A stretch of DNA of 64,000 bases from Malachius bipustulatus (taxonomy: Eukaryota > Arthropoda > Insecta > Coleoptera > Melyridae). Position numbers and translations under genes: made by a program. Where the stretch lies: contig OU342636.1 in assembly GCA_910589415.1 (NCBI GenBank), positions 4,322,437-4,386,436 on the forward strand, in the 5' to 3' direction. The notes beneath the pieces were generated by a model. That model saw only the letters and a list, made by a program, of their open reading frames with translations. It did not search any database and had not been told where the DNA came from. This document shows positions 52,972 to 63,553 of this stretch, piece by piece (position 1 is the first letter of the stretch; each line of letters begins with the position of its first letter).

Positions 52972-54569
52972 TCAGTAGGATTCGGCCTCGGATTGTTGAC
53001 TTAGGGATTCCAGGGAAGCAGAGCTGCTAATGCAGTCGCTGTTGTACTCTTTGTCTCTGTTTACTTGTTTGTGAATTTTATTACAGATTCTAATAAGTCG
53101 GCTTTTGATTGATCTGTTTTCTAAACTTGGGTATACAGGGTGGGAAATTTTTGTACTACCCATCATTAGGATCTCGTAAACCGTAAGAGATACAGGGTCG
53201 GTTAAATTAGAGAAAAGTTGCGCTATTTTATGGCCATCTCGAATCCGTCAAAACATGCAAGATATCTGTGACCGTTCCTGAAATATCCTGAAAAAACTGA
53301 AAAATCGAGAAATCTTATTTTTGGAGTATCTTTCTTACTATTGGAAATTAATAAATAATTTTTTGTAGCCTTACATAAGCCGTTATAAGCTATTTATCTG
53401 ACGTTTCAAAAATTTTCACAGCCGACTAGATCCCAGAGTTTTCATAGTCAACTTTCGTTTTTCTTATGGCCGCCATATTATTTTTTTTATGTCGTTCGAT
53501 AAGAAAAAAATAATGTAAACCAAAAATTAATAAATTTTAGAAAAAAAAAAATTGGAAAATTTTTATTCTTCTTTTTTCAAAGTAAAACAGGTAGTTCTTA
53601 ACTGAAATAGGCCAATATGAAGTCATACTGCTTGCCTTATAGGTTGTTAATTTGTCTATGATATTCGATCTAAAAAGTTGTCTTTTTTTAGAAAAAAAAA
53701 GAAGAACAAAAATTTTTGAAATTTATTTTTTGAAGTTTATTAGTTTTTGGTTTCCATTATTTTTTTCTTATCGAACGACATAAAAAAATAATATGGCGGC
53801 CATAAGAAAAACGAAAGTTGACTATGAAAACTCTGGGATCTAGTCGGCTGTGAAATTTTTTGAAACGTCAGATAAATAGCTTATAACGGCTTATGTAAGG
53901 CTACAAAAAATTATTTATTAATTTCCAATGGTAAGAAAGATATTCCAAAAATAAGATTTCTCGATTTTTCAGTTTTTTTCAGGATATTTCAGGAACGGTC
54001 ACAGATATCTTGCATGTTTTGACGGATTCGAGATGGCCATAAAATAGCGCAACTTTTCTCTAATTTAACCGACCCTGTATCTCTTACGGTTTACGAGATC
54101 CTAATGATGGGTAGTACAAAAATTTCCCACCCTGTATATCCTGGATCATATCAATAAGGGCATCAATGTTATCTGTGTATTTCAGAGCGATTGATAGTGG
54201 GTCGTCAGAGCCGAAAATTTCCTCAAGGAAGCACACAAGCTTGTCATGGGAGATTATGTACTTAGAGGGGGATTCTTTTATAATTTGTTCAGCAGGCTGG
54301 AGTAATTCCCGGACTTGGGCTGAGTTACTTTCTGTTGACAAGGATCTTTTTTGTCTCTTACTATCCTGTTTCAAATGTCTGTTTTCTTTCTCTACTCCTA
54401 GTTGGGGGTGCTGCTGTCTTGGGAGTTGGAAAAAAAAATTCTCTGTTGATGTTATTATCGGGTGCGAGGGTTGTAGGGTTTGAAGGGTCTTCAAGGGAGT
54501 CAATTGTTTCAATGTCATCAAGTGAGCCGCTGATAGTTGTGGCTGGTAGGCTTCTTTTTTTTGTTTCAT
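52972..54569 (-). pseudogene. I-clade LINE ORF1, interrupted by a foldback
   Basis: The N-terminal part is 54569 to about 54139: Thr/Ser/Pro-rich, basic (KRQKRSLSTESNSAQVRELL), then a helical domain (HDKLVCFLEEIFGSDDPLSI, DNIDALIDMIQDI). The foldback 53136-54134 follows. The C-terminal part 53130-52972 (YPSLENRSIKSRLIRICNKI) ends 40 bases before ORF2. Such ORF1 proteins bind the LINE RNA. Confidence 0.72.
53136..54134. repeat. 999-bp foldback element inside LINE ORF1
   Basis: Ends CAGGGTGGGAAATTTTTGTA and the inverse, flanked by TATA on both sides (53132-53135, 54135-54138). Arms of about 430 bp are nearly perfect (for example GATCTCGTAAACCGTAAGAG / CTCTTACGGTTTACGAGATC), and the loop is near 53560-53720. 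The arms share a subfamily with 57824-62861, not with the 11757 subfamily. No ORF. Confidence 0.92.
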
Positions 54570-55711
54570 GAGGGGTGGACTTAGAGATTTTGAAAAAATT
54601 ATTAACTATACTAAAAAAGAACTACTTTCAAAGAAAATAGAGTTAGAATTTTATAATTTGCATTGTATAACAGTGGAACAAGCAAACATGTTTTGTGGGT
54701 GACGTCATAGCCTGTACCCGAATCGGGGAGTGTTGCCATGACTCTAGTCACAACATAAATTTTTTGTCAAGGTCAAAAAACCAGGCTACCATCTGACAAT
54801 ATCAAAATTACTGTTTAAAGATTGCACAAAGTACCAACTTGACAGCTGTTTGACAAGTCCATCTAAATAAAAAATAAACTATACATACCTATAATTTTAA
54901 GGTAAATAATATTAAGATACATAATGCAATATTTTTAAAGCTGTATGATTTTCACATATAATGGTAAAAAAAAAAGGATTTCCTCGCATAGGGACAAGAG
55001 AATCCTAGAACTCTTGTATATAACTTGTGAAGTATGTTGAATAAATTCGAAGGACCTTTTATTATTTTTTATTTTAAGCTATTGAACAACAAAAAATTCT
55101 TCACAACTCTATACAAACTCTTCGATAGCCTTTTAATACAAATTTTAAGTCTGCCCAAAATCAACTTTAAAAAATACTCTCAATTACTTTATGCTTTTAA
55201 AAATTTTTATTTTATGTTCTGTTTATAATTCTTCACCTTGACAACCCAAAAAACAGCTCCCTTAATTTTGTAAAAATTTAAAGGTAAAATTTCTTGCATT
55301 CAGCAAATAAACTATAACATCAAACAATAGTTGGAAATTCCAACACCCATCATTCTCCGCTCGTTGAAGAATATACATGTGGGATTCGGTTATTTAATTT
55401 AATTTAATTTTACAAAATGAGGTGTTAATTAGGTACAAAGATTTGAAAGGATTTAAATGAATGAATACATCACTGCAATCCTGCTTGTTTCAGGCGCTCT
55501 TCTCAACTGTCCCCCTGTTAAGGTACGTCTCCGCTGGTCTCTCTGAGCTGGCCAGTGGGAGTACCGCGAATATTTAAATTTTCCCATTTACATACTAATA
55601 ATGTACATTTATCAGTCTACTTTCAATATGACCCCTAGTAAACATAAGTAAATTTATGTGAGATGAAGGTAAGGTGTGAATGGATGGATGAATGTATCTA
55701 ATGCCACATAC
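54570..55711. other. Intron 1 before exon 1: no gene
   Basis: AT-rich, no recognised element or coding sequence. Donor GTATGTG of exon 1 is at 55711-55705. Confidence 0.5.
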
Positions 55712-56054
55712 CCAGAAAAGGTTGTTTCTGAAAATCCACATCTTGTATCTGTCCAGTTTCGATGTCTTTATCAATTTTTTTCGCTTCTTTCAGAGCTTCT
55801 TCAAATCGATCATCAATCACTGAATTTAAAACATGATTCACTTGTTTGCATCTGTCAATAAAAGCTTGCACCACTTCTTCACTTTTTAATTTACGTGTCC
55901 TGATGCTTTTAGCTAATTCTGAAGCACTCTTCAGAATGATGGAATTTGTTGATGGTTCGATAAATTGTCTGGACGAGTTGTAATACATTCCATATACAAA
56001 ATCGATGAATAAATCAAAATAATATCGAAAAAATATCAAAGTTTCGAGAGCCAT
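55712..56054 (-). CDS. FAAH2-like: FAAH2-like amidase, coding exon 1
   Basis: I chose ATG 56054-56052 (MALETLIFFRYYFDLFIDFV) because FAAH2 proteins begin with a short hydrophobic membrane anchor of this kind. The frame stays open upstream to an ATG at 56177, but that extension lacks family similarity. The exon encodes the anchor (residues 5-25), then SASELAKSIRTRKLKSEEVV, QAFIDRCKQVNHVLNSVIDD and RFEEALKEAKKID, the conserved N-terminal amidase region. It ends in phase 1 at 55712 with donor GTATGTG. Exons 1-4 give 243 residues, while the family protein is about 500-530, so roughly half is outside the window. Confidence 0.9.
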
Positions 56055-57408
56055 TTTCTTAATAATATTACAAAATGTAGCGTTTTTACTTCCATTCTGA
56101 AAAAAATTTGTGAGTATTATAAAACATTTTTGTGCAAAGTAATAATTCATATTATAACGAGACATAGTCGCGAACAATTATTCTAGTTTCATATTTCTTG
56201 TTTGTTTACATTCTCAATGATGTAGTTACATGACAAGAATGACATATCGACGTCAGTGTGACACATACCAGAATGGTTTCGCATTCTATGCATGTTCGCG
56301 ATTGTGCTGTCCGTAAACTGAGATTTCTAGACTCCACAGACAACGGATGTAAAGGCGGAGCTGTCGGCGCTCTAGGAGTTAGTCGTACCTTGAATATGAA
56401 AGCTGAAGTGTCACAGAGTGAGGAAGACAGAGTAGTCAGTTGTAGCCAGTGGTGGTATTTAGTGAATTGTGTCTCAGTGAAATATAGACAAGTGTATTAG
56501 TTGTGTAATATAATGTGTGGAAATAAGAGAAACAGCTGATTATTTAGATTTACAGTTTACTGCTATAAGTTATATTTGTGCTGAAGAATAAAAAATTTTG
56601 CAGACTATTGATTTTAATAAGTGTAATACCCGTAACAAAAATATTGTTATTTATTTTATTAACTTTTTTCAACAGGCAAACTGTTGATTAAAAAAATAAT
56701 TATAAAGGACCTGCAGAATCCTTACGGAGATTGGCTCCCGGTAAAATTTGATGTAATTTTGGGATTCGGTAGTATTATGGATTTTTCCCTTCATGACAAT
56801 CACATTGTATATTTTTAAATGTTAGCCCCCTTAAACTGTTTCACACAGAAATGTTAGATAGTGATCATTTTTTAAGATTGAAAAGCTACTTCTGTTGCTG
56901 TAAGTTACATTTCAAGTCTGTTGATCTATTTTCAAGGAAATCAGGAGAAAGTTTTCATTTTGTGGTCTCATTTTCGAAATTGCATTAAGACTTTAAGAAC
57001 TAAAAATTATAACAAACAAAGAAATCAAAATATATGCAAATATCAGGTTTTTTCAACACTTGATTCTGAACGGTTCAGAACCAGTAATAAGCAGCTTTTC
57101 AATCTTAACAAATGATCCTTCTAATATTTGTCTCTAAGTTTTTGTGGGCTTATGCCCATGGAGACTTTTGATCTACAAAGTTATAGGGTCCTTTATTTTT
57201 GTAACTATATTATTTTTGACTAGTACCACTACCACAATAATTGTTACATATCTCTTCCAAATAACATCAGATCAAAGTTAGGAATTAATAATTTTTTTTC
57301 ACTTTCAAGGTCATAAGAAGTATTAACTTCTGCTACACTGTCACATTGAATATTATGGGAATAAAGTTGACAAATTAAACTTGCAGGTTAATCAAGATTA
57401 CAATTGGA
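56055..57408. promoter_or_regulatory. Upstream region of the FAAH2-like gene
   Basis: Presumed 5' UTR and promoter region for the minus-strand gene. I see no unambiguous TATA or initiator. The segment about 56250-56470 is less AT-rich than its surroundings and may contain the promoter or a first noncoding exon. This is inference from position only. Confidence 0.3.
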
Positions 57409-57656
57409 CCCCGTTATGCAATAGGGAACCAACTGACATTCTGCGAAAAAATGAGATAATTTGTATTTCTAGCTCAACTAGGGTTCTAAACGTTTTGCAA
57501 TAGAGAGCCAAGTGTTGGAGCTCTGCTTACACCATCTATTGATCACATGCACCAACTGAAAAATTTGGAAGGCATGTACTACATTTTTACTACATCACTA
57601 ATTCCTCATTTAACTCAGTTGTATTTCTGTTGGTGGGTTCCCTATTGCATAACGGG
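57409..57656. repeat. MITE with 21-bp terminal inverted repeats
   Basis: CCCGTTATGCAATAGGGAACC (57410-57430) is inverted at 57636-57656, giving a 0.25-kb element. An internal GTTTTGCAATAGAGAGCCA (about 57493) is a diverged repeat of the end. No coding capacity and no clear target duplication. Confidence 0.65.
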
Positions 57657-58150
57657 ATTCAATTTAAACTTTGGACGTCAACAGTCTCCAGAAACCAGAG
57701 ATTTAATGAAAAAAAGTACTGAACTGGCTTTGTTGCTAACTTCTTCTTTTTTGTGAATCTCAGAATATTATTTGGTATTTATGTCGTTTTTGATAAGTAA
57801 CATTGCTGCCCACCCGGTACATACAGGGTGCACCATATATCCTTCTCTACATTGCTATCTCCTGAACGCTAAGAGATACAGGGTCGGTTAAACAAGTCCA
57901 AAGAAGCGCAATTTTGTGGCCATCTCGAATCAGTCAAGACATACAAAATATCTGTGACCGTTCCTGAAATATCCTGAAAAAACTGAAAAATCGAGATTTC
58001 TTATTTTTGCCATATCTTTTTTATTATTGGAGATTAATGAATAATTTTTTGTGGGCTTACATAAGTCGGCAAGAGCTACCCATCTGACATTTCAAAAAAT
58101 TTCAAAGCCGACTAGATCCCAGAATTTTCATAGTCAACTTTCGTTTTTCT

Positions 58151-58155
<5 letters not shown>

Positions 58156-58187
<32 letters not shown>
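58156..58187. repeat. (TAA)n microsatellite at the 5' edge of the LINE
   Basis: About ten AAT/TAA units directly before the LINE. Dong-type elements are known to insert into TAA repeats. Confidence 0.85.
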
Positions 58188-58188
<1 letters not shown>

Positions 58189-60887
58189 CCAAATACAAGC
58201 TCATTATCACAGGACAGAGACCCTAGTAGGACAGAAGCTCAACAGGATACACCAGCTACACTAAATGAAGACCCAATTCCACAAGCGGCACCAACCACTA
58301 ATGGAACAGAAAATCAACAAAATACACCAACCACATTAAATGAAAACTCAATACCACAAGCAATACCAACAACTATACCACTTACAAGACATTATAAACG
58401 AAATAGAAACAAATATAATTAAGTGGAGAGGATCAAACCCTAACACTAGACTAAGCCTTCCCAGACTGAACATAAGTAGTTGTAGAAACGTTAATAGGCT
58501 TTTCTATCACGCTACTTTTGAGTTTTGAATTGATTTGAGTGATTTAATGAGTGAATTGAAGTTATTAATATGAGATGAAGGGAACACAAGAAAAACGGTC
58601 TGTCTTCTATCATTTATTCTCTCGTTCTTGTTAGTTTCGCTTTGCGCCCACCTGAGCTTAGATACAAGTTGCCAAGTGGTGCAATTAATCATGAAATATA
58701 GATACATACAGATAATTTATGCTATGATAGTAAAATATATCAATACAAAACAGTAGTCACTCACAACAAATCATAAAGATAGTAAACGACAAAAAACGAA
58801 AAAAAAAAACCGATAGAAAAAAGACATCATTAAGAAATATATCAATATAGATACAAATCTAGAAGAACTACACCTCGTCATATATGCCTGTGCCTCTGCA
58901 ATTCTAACCCTTAACAAACAGAAGATAATAAACAATATTTCTACCAACAATAAACCGAAAACATTCAAAAAGCCAAACTGGAAAATCAGACTGGAGAAAA
59001 ATAGAATTCCTCAGAAAAGAAATCGGTAGAACGACACAATACCTTAATGGAAACAACAGCAAAAAACTAATAAAACACTTCACTCAGTCAAACTCCATCA
59101 AAACAAATGTTACAATAGAAACACCAGAATCATTAAAACAAAAGCTCGCACTCTACGCAGCCAGACTAAAACGTTACATCCGATCAAACGACAGGAAAAA
59201 TCAAAACAATATTTTTAAAAACAGAGAGAAAACATTTTATCATAATGTGTGTAACAAGGCAACAGACATCAATATAAAACCACCATCCAAAGAACAAATA
59301 ACAGAATTTTGGAGCAACATATGGTCAAATCCAACCCATCATAATGACAAAGCAGAATGGATCAAACAGGAAATATGCAAACAGCAGAACACACCGCAAC
59401 AAACAAACTACGAAATCACTCAAGAAGAACTAAGCCACACAATCAGAAAAACACAAAACTGGAAGTGCCCAGGCCCAGACAAACTACACAACTACTGGTA
59501 TAAACAGTTCACTTCAGTGCATACAAACCTTGCCAACCAAATAAACAATATAATCCAAAACCCACATCTCACACCACACTTTCTCACAGAGGGCACAAGA
59601 TACATAAAACCTAAAAACCAACAAACAGAAAACCCAGCCAACTACATACCCATCACGTGTCTATCCACTTTATACAAAATAATTACAGCCATCGTATGTG
59701 ATAAAATAGAGAATCACCTTACTACAAACAACATTCTCACCGAAGACCAGAAGGGATGCCGAAGGGGCAGCAAAGGCTGTAAGGAACAACTAATAATAGA
59801 CACGACCATAATGAAACAAGCAGAAAAAGATAAGAGAAATATCCACATTGCCTACATAGACTATAAAAAAGCTTTCGACATGATACCACACAGCTGGCTT
59901 TCGAAAATCCTGCAGATCTACAAAATACACCTCATAATCGAACAATTCTTGACAACAATCATGAATATCTGGAGAACAAAAATCATCCTAACCTCAAATT
60001 CAGAAATCATACAAACGGACCAGATAAATATTCGTCGTGGTATTTTCCAGGGAGACGCATTGAGCGCCTTATGGTTCTGCCTCTCTCTGAATCCATTATC
60101 AAACACTCTCAATAACACCAAACTTGGCTACCAAATCAAACATAACAAACAGGTTATCTACATCATAAACCATCTAATGTATATAGACGACATTAAAATC
60201 TACACATCAACGCGACCACAATTACAACAGTTACTCGGAACAATAGAAACAATATCAACAGACATAAAAATGGAGTTCGGAGTGGACAAATGCAAAACAC
60301 TTCACCTGGAAAACGGGAAATTAACTCAGGAAGCAAATCATCAAGTACTGAATAATCAAACATTGCAACAACTACACCCTAATGACTTGTATAAATACCT
60401 GGGATTTCAACAAAGCTTCAAACTTAATCACACCGAAATAAAATCACAGCTCCAAGCAGAATATGAAAAAATACTAAATCAACTTCTTAAAACACACTTG
60501 AACTTGGGAAATCTATTTAAAGCCATTAACACTTCCGCGATCCCCATTCTCACCTACTCCTTCGGAATCATCAAATGGTCGACCACAGACCTGGAAAACA
60601 TTAACATGCGAACAAGAACTGCCCTAACGAAAAATAGAATACTGCACCCCAACTCATGTAAGGAAAGATTTAACATAAGCAGAAAAGAAGGAGGGAGAGG
60701 AATAATAGACCTACATTCACTACATGCCAAACAATTGAATTCACTCCAGACATACTTTCGTTCAAAAGAACACAAACTACACAAAGCAATAGTGCATACA
60801 GACAAGAACTACACACCGCTGAATCTCTATTCACAAACACTAACTGATCAACATCCAAGAACAGTCGAACAAAAAAAAGAGATATGA
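58188..60887 (+). pseudogene. R4/Dong-clade LINE, ORF without its nuclease end
   Basis: The N-terminus (about 58200-58420) holds a twofold repeat (DTPATLNEDPIPQAAPTT and NTPTTLNENSIPQAIPTT). Then come LEELHLVIYACASAILTL (about 58850) and, after a frameshift near 58985, WRKIEFLRKEIGRTTQYL. From 58932 to 60887 one frame is open: CPGPDKLHNYWYKQF, NYIPITCLSTLYKIITA, GCRRGSKGCKEQLI, IAYIDYKKAFDMIPHSW, GIFQGDALSALWFCLSLNPL and LMYIDDIKIY (catalytic Asp pair). It then gives TRTALTKNRILHP, GGRGIIDL and NYTPLNLYS. TGA 60885-60887 ends it before the expected zinc knuckle and restriction-like endonuclease. Confidence 0.85.
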
Positions 60888-61960
60888 TTGTTAGACACCC
60901 AGACGAGAAAACTCCTTACAATGCACAGCGCACTACATCCGCGAGCAGATATTGACCGGCTCTATATCCCTAGGCGAGAGGGGGGCAGAGGTATGATAAG
61001 TCTAGAAACCACCTATAACATTGCCTTAACAGGGCTGTCCAAATACTTAAAACTGAAAAAAAAAACGGAAAATATCTCGGCATGGTTTACAGACATAGCA
61101 AACAACAACAAATTGAGGAGGAGGCAGCAGAAGAAACAACCCCTACTGAAGGTGGAAACATGAGTAAACCTGAAATAAAAATAATTAAGAAGATGAAACA
61201 GAGGATGAAAGAAAGAATTAAAGAAGATCTAATAACAAAATGGAAAGCCAAACCCCTACACGGTCAAATTGCGAATGAGGTGAATGAGGAAGAAATCGAT
61301 CAGAGTCAGACTTGGATGTGGCTAGTGAAAGGAAATATAAAAGCAGAAACTGAAGCACTCATAACAGCTTGTCAAGATCAGGCGTTAGCAACAAATTATT
61401 TGAAAACAAAAATTCTAAATACTGCCAAAGACGTAAAATGCAGACTTTGCCGATCGTTCAATGAGACAACACATCATCTGGTATCTGGCTGCCCTATCCT
61501 GGCAAAAAAAGAATACCTCGACCGACATAACAAAGTGGCAAAGCAACTGCATTAGAATATATGCAAGCATTACAATACTGAAGTGAAGGAAAAATGGTAC
61601 GAGCACCAACATGATCCGGTGATCGATAACCCAAACATAACACTTATATGGGATGAGAAGATACATACCGATAGAGAAATTAAGGCTATTAAACCCGATC
61701 TGCTACTGAAGGATAAGAAAGCAAAACAATGCCTTATAATAGATGTCGCAGTCCCATCGGATTACAATCTCACAGCCAAGGAAGCGGAGAAAAAGCTCAA
61801 ATATAAAGACTTACAGATTGAGATACAGAGGATGTGGAACATGAAGGCTAAAGTCATTCCAGTCATCATCGGGGCAACACGATTTATCTCTAAAACCACA
61901 ACCATTTTAATAAAAGAAATCCCCGGAAAACAAACCTTCTTAGTACGCAAAAAGCCGTAG
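60888..61960 (+). pseudogene. Second R4-clade LINE: C-terminal part with restriction-like endonuclease
   Basis: Starts at TRKLLTMHSALHPRADIDRL and GGRGMISLETT, repeating a domain already present at the end of the preceding element, so it derives from another family. After a frameshift (60888 frame to 61082 frame) come WKAKPLHGQIANEV, MWLVKGNIKAETEALI, CRLCRSFNETTHHLVSGC (zinc knuckle) and PILAKKEYLDRHNKVA. TAG 61553-61555 stands where Trp is usual. It then gives KPDLLLKDKKAKQCLIIDVA, the PD-X-D core of the R2/R4-type endonuclease, and ends at 61960. 5'-truncated. Confidence 0.82.
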
Positions 61961-62279
61961 TGCTGAGTACAGCGCACATTTTGCGGAAGATTTTGTAGCG
62001 CTGAACAATAGTCACCCGTTTAAAAGAAACACCTTAGGAGCATGGTTTGCACCCGGTGTTTACTAGCGAATATTTTAAATACCTTAGCCTGAAGCTAAGT
62101 GAAGCATTAATTGAAAATAATAATAATAATTATTGTTCAACAGTATACAAAAATACCAATAACACAACAATATCTTACTTCATCTACAACCTTAAATTCA
62201 CATTTGTCATCTATTTATTGATCTACTAGTTCGCTCGGGTATCGTGTAATAAATTAACACCAGCCACAGCGAGCTAGCT
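61961..62279. other. R4 LINE 3' UTR, TAA tail and unassigned DNA
   Basis: A 3' UTR (61961-62110) ends in AATAATAATAATAATTATT (62113-62127), the TAA-type tail. 62128-62279 matches neither LINE nor foldback in my reading. Confidence 0.6.
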
Positions 62280-62887
62280 TAAATTTGAAAAAAAAATTTT
62301 CTTATTTTTTCTTTACATAAAAGACAACTTTTTAGACCGAATTTCATAGATAAATTAAAAAACCATAAGGCAAGCACTATTTCGGCGCATTTTACAAATG
62401 TTGACGTTTTTCGAAGATTTTTTTTAGTTTTTTTTTTTGAAAAAAGAAGATAAAAATTAAAAATTTTTTTTGAAGTTTATTAATTTTTGGTTTCCATTAT
62501 TTTTTTCATATCCAACGACATAAAAAAATAATATGGCGGCCATAAGAAAAACGAAAGTTGACTGTGAAAACTCTTGGATCTAGTCGGCCTTGAAAATTTT
62601 TGTAATGACAGATGGGTAGCTCTTGACGATTTATGTAAACCTACAAAAAATTATTTATTAATTTTTAATAATAATAAAGATAAGTCAAAAATAAGAAATC
62701 TCGATTTTTCAGTTTTTTCAGAAGCCGTCCCAGATATTTTACATGTCTTGACGGATTCGAGATGGCCACAAAACTGCGCATCTTTTCTCTAATTTAACCA
62801 ACCCTGTATCTCTTAGCATTCAGGAGATAGCAATATAGAGAAGGATATATGGTGCACCCTGTATATGATTTCAGTTTCGTGAAACTG

Positions 62888-63553
62888 AACTAAAATATTT
62901 ACAACCCCAAACCACTTCTGGTTATACTAGAAGTAGCCAATAACTTTTTTTTTATTTTAACTTTGGCACCAGATATATTATTCCATTTTTTAGATTGTCT
63001 GAGAAAATATAATCAAAATGATTTTTACAATTCAAATTTATAACGAGTAATTTTTTAGTTATAAACAAATGAAAATTGCAATTTTTCATTTTTAAAAAGG
63101 CTCAAGATATCGGGAAATGGTTCACATGTCAATATCTTAACTTTCGTGGTATCTTATTGTATGGGTAAAATATCATTTTTCATTTTCAAAATATCATGTC
63201 ATTTTTCAAAATAATTTTTTTCAATATTTCTATACCCAAAGAATAGTACACAAAAAGTGAAGACAGGGACATGTAAACCGTTTTCCGATATCTTATTGAG
63301 CCTATTTTAAATGCAAGCTACTTTGAAAATGGAACATTGCGATTTTCATTTGTTTATAACTCATGAATTACTCGTTCTAAACTTGAATTATAAAAATCGT
63401 TTTGTTTACATTTTCTCAGACAATCTAAAAATGTAATAATATTCTGATCTAAAAATGTCTTAATATACAAGTGTCCCATTTAAAATCAAAAAAAAAGTTG
63501 ATAGCTACTTCTGGTTTAACCGGAAGTGGTATAGGGTTGTAAATATTTTAGTT
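62888..63553. repeat. Foldback element, older subfamily
   Basis: ACTAAAATATTTACAACCCC at the left and its near-inverse at the right. Inner pairs include GATTGTCTGAGAAAAT / ATTTTCTCAGACAATC and GGGTAAAATATC near the centre (63150-63250). It shares short blocks (TTAGATTGTCTGAGAA, GTTATAAACAA) with the 11757 subfamily, but the ends are not CAGGG. Confidence 0.78.

Larger units (their letters stand above)
57824..62861. repeat. Foldback element split by R4/Dong-type LINE pieces
   Basis: Ends CAGGGTGCACCATATATCCT and its inverse; flanks CATA (57820-57823) and TATA (62862-62865). The left arm ends at 58155 (TTTTTCTTAT), exactly where a TAA microsatellite begins. The loop and right arm occupy about 62280-62861. 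The arms match the 53136-54134 subfamily (CGACTAGATCCCAGA, GAGATGGCCA). Part of the loop is missing. Confidence 0.82.

Noticed and set aside
56055..56177. Longer start for the FAAH2-like protein at ATG 56177
   Set aside because: The extra 41 residues lack family similarity, while the ATG at 56054 gives the expected membrane-anchor N-terminus. It cannot be excluded without a transcript.
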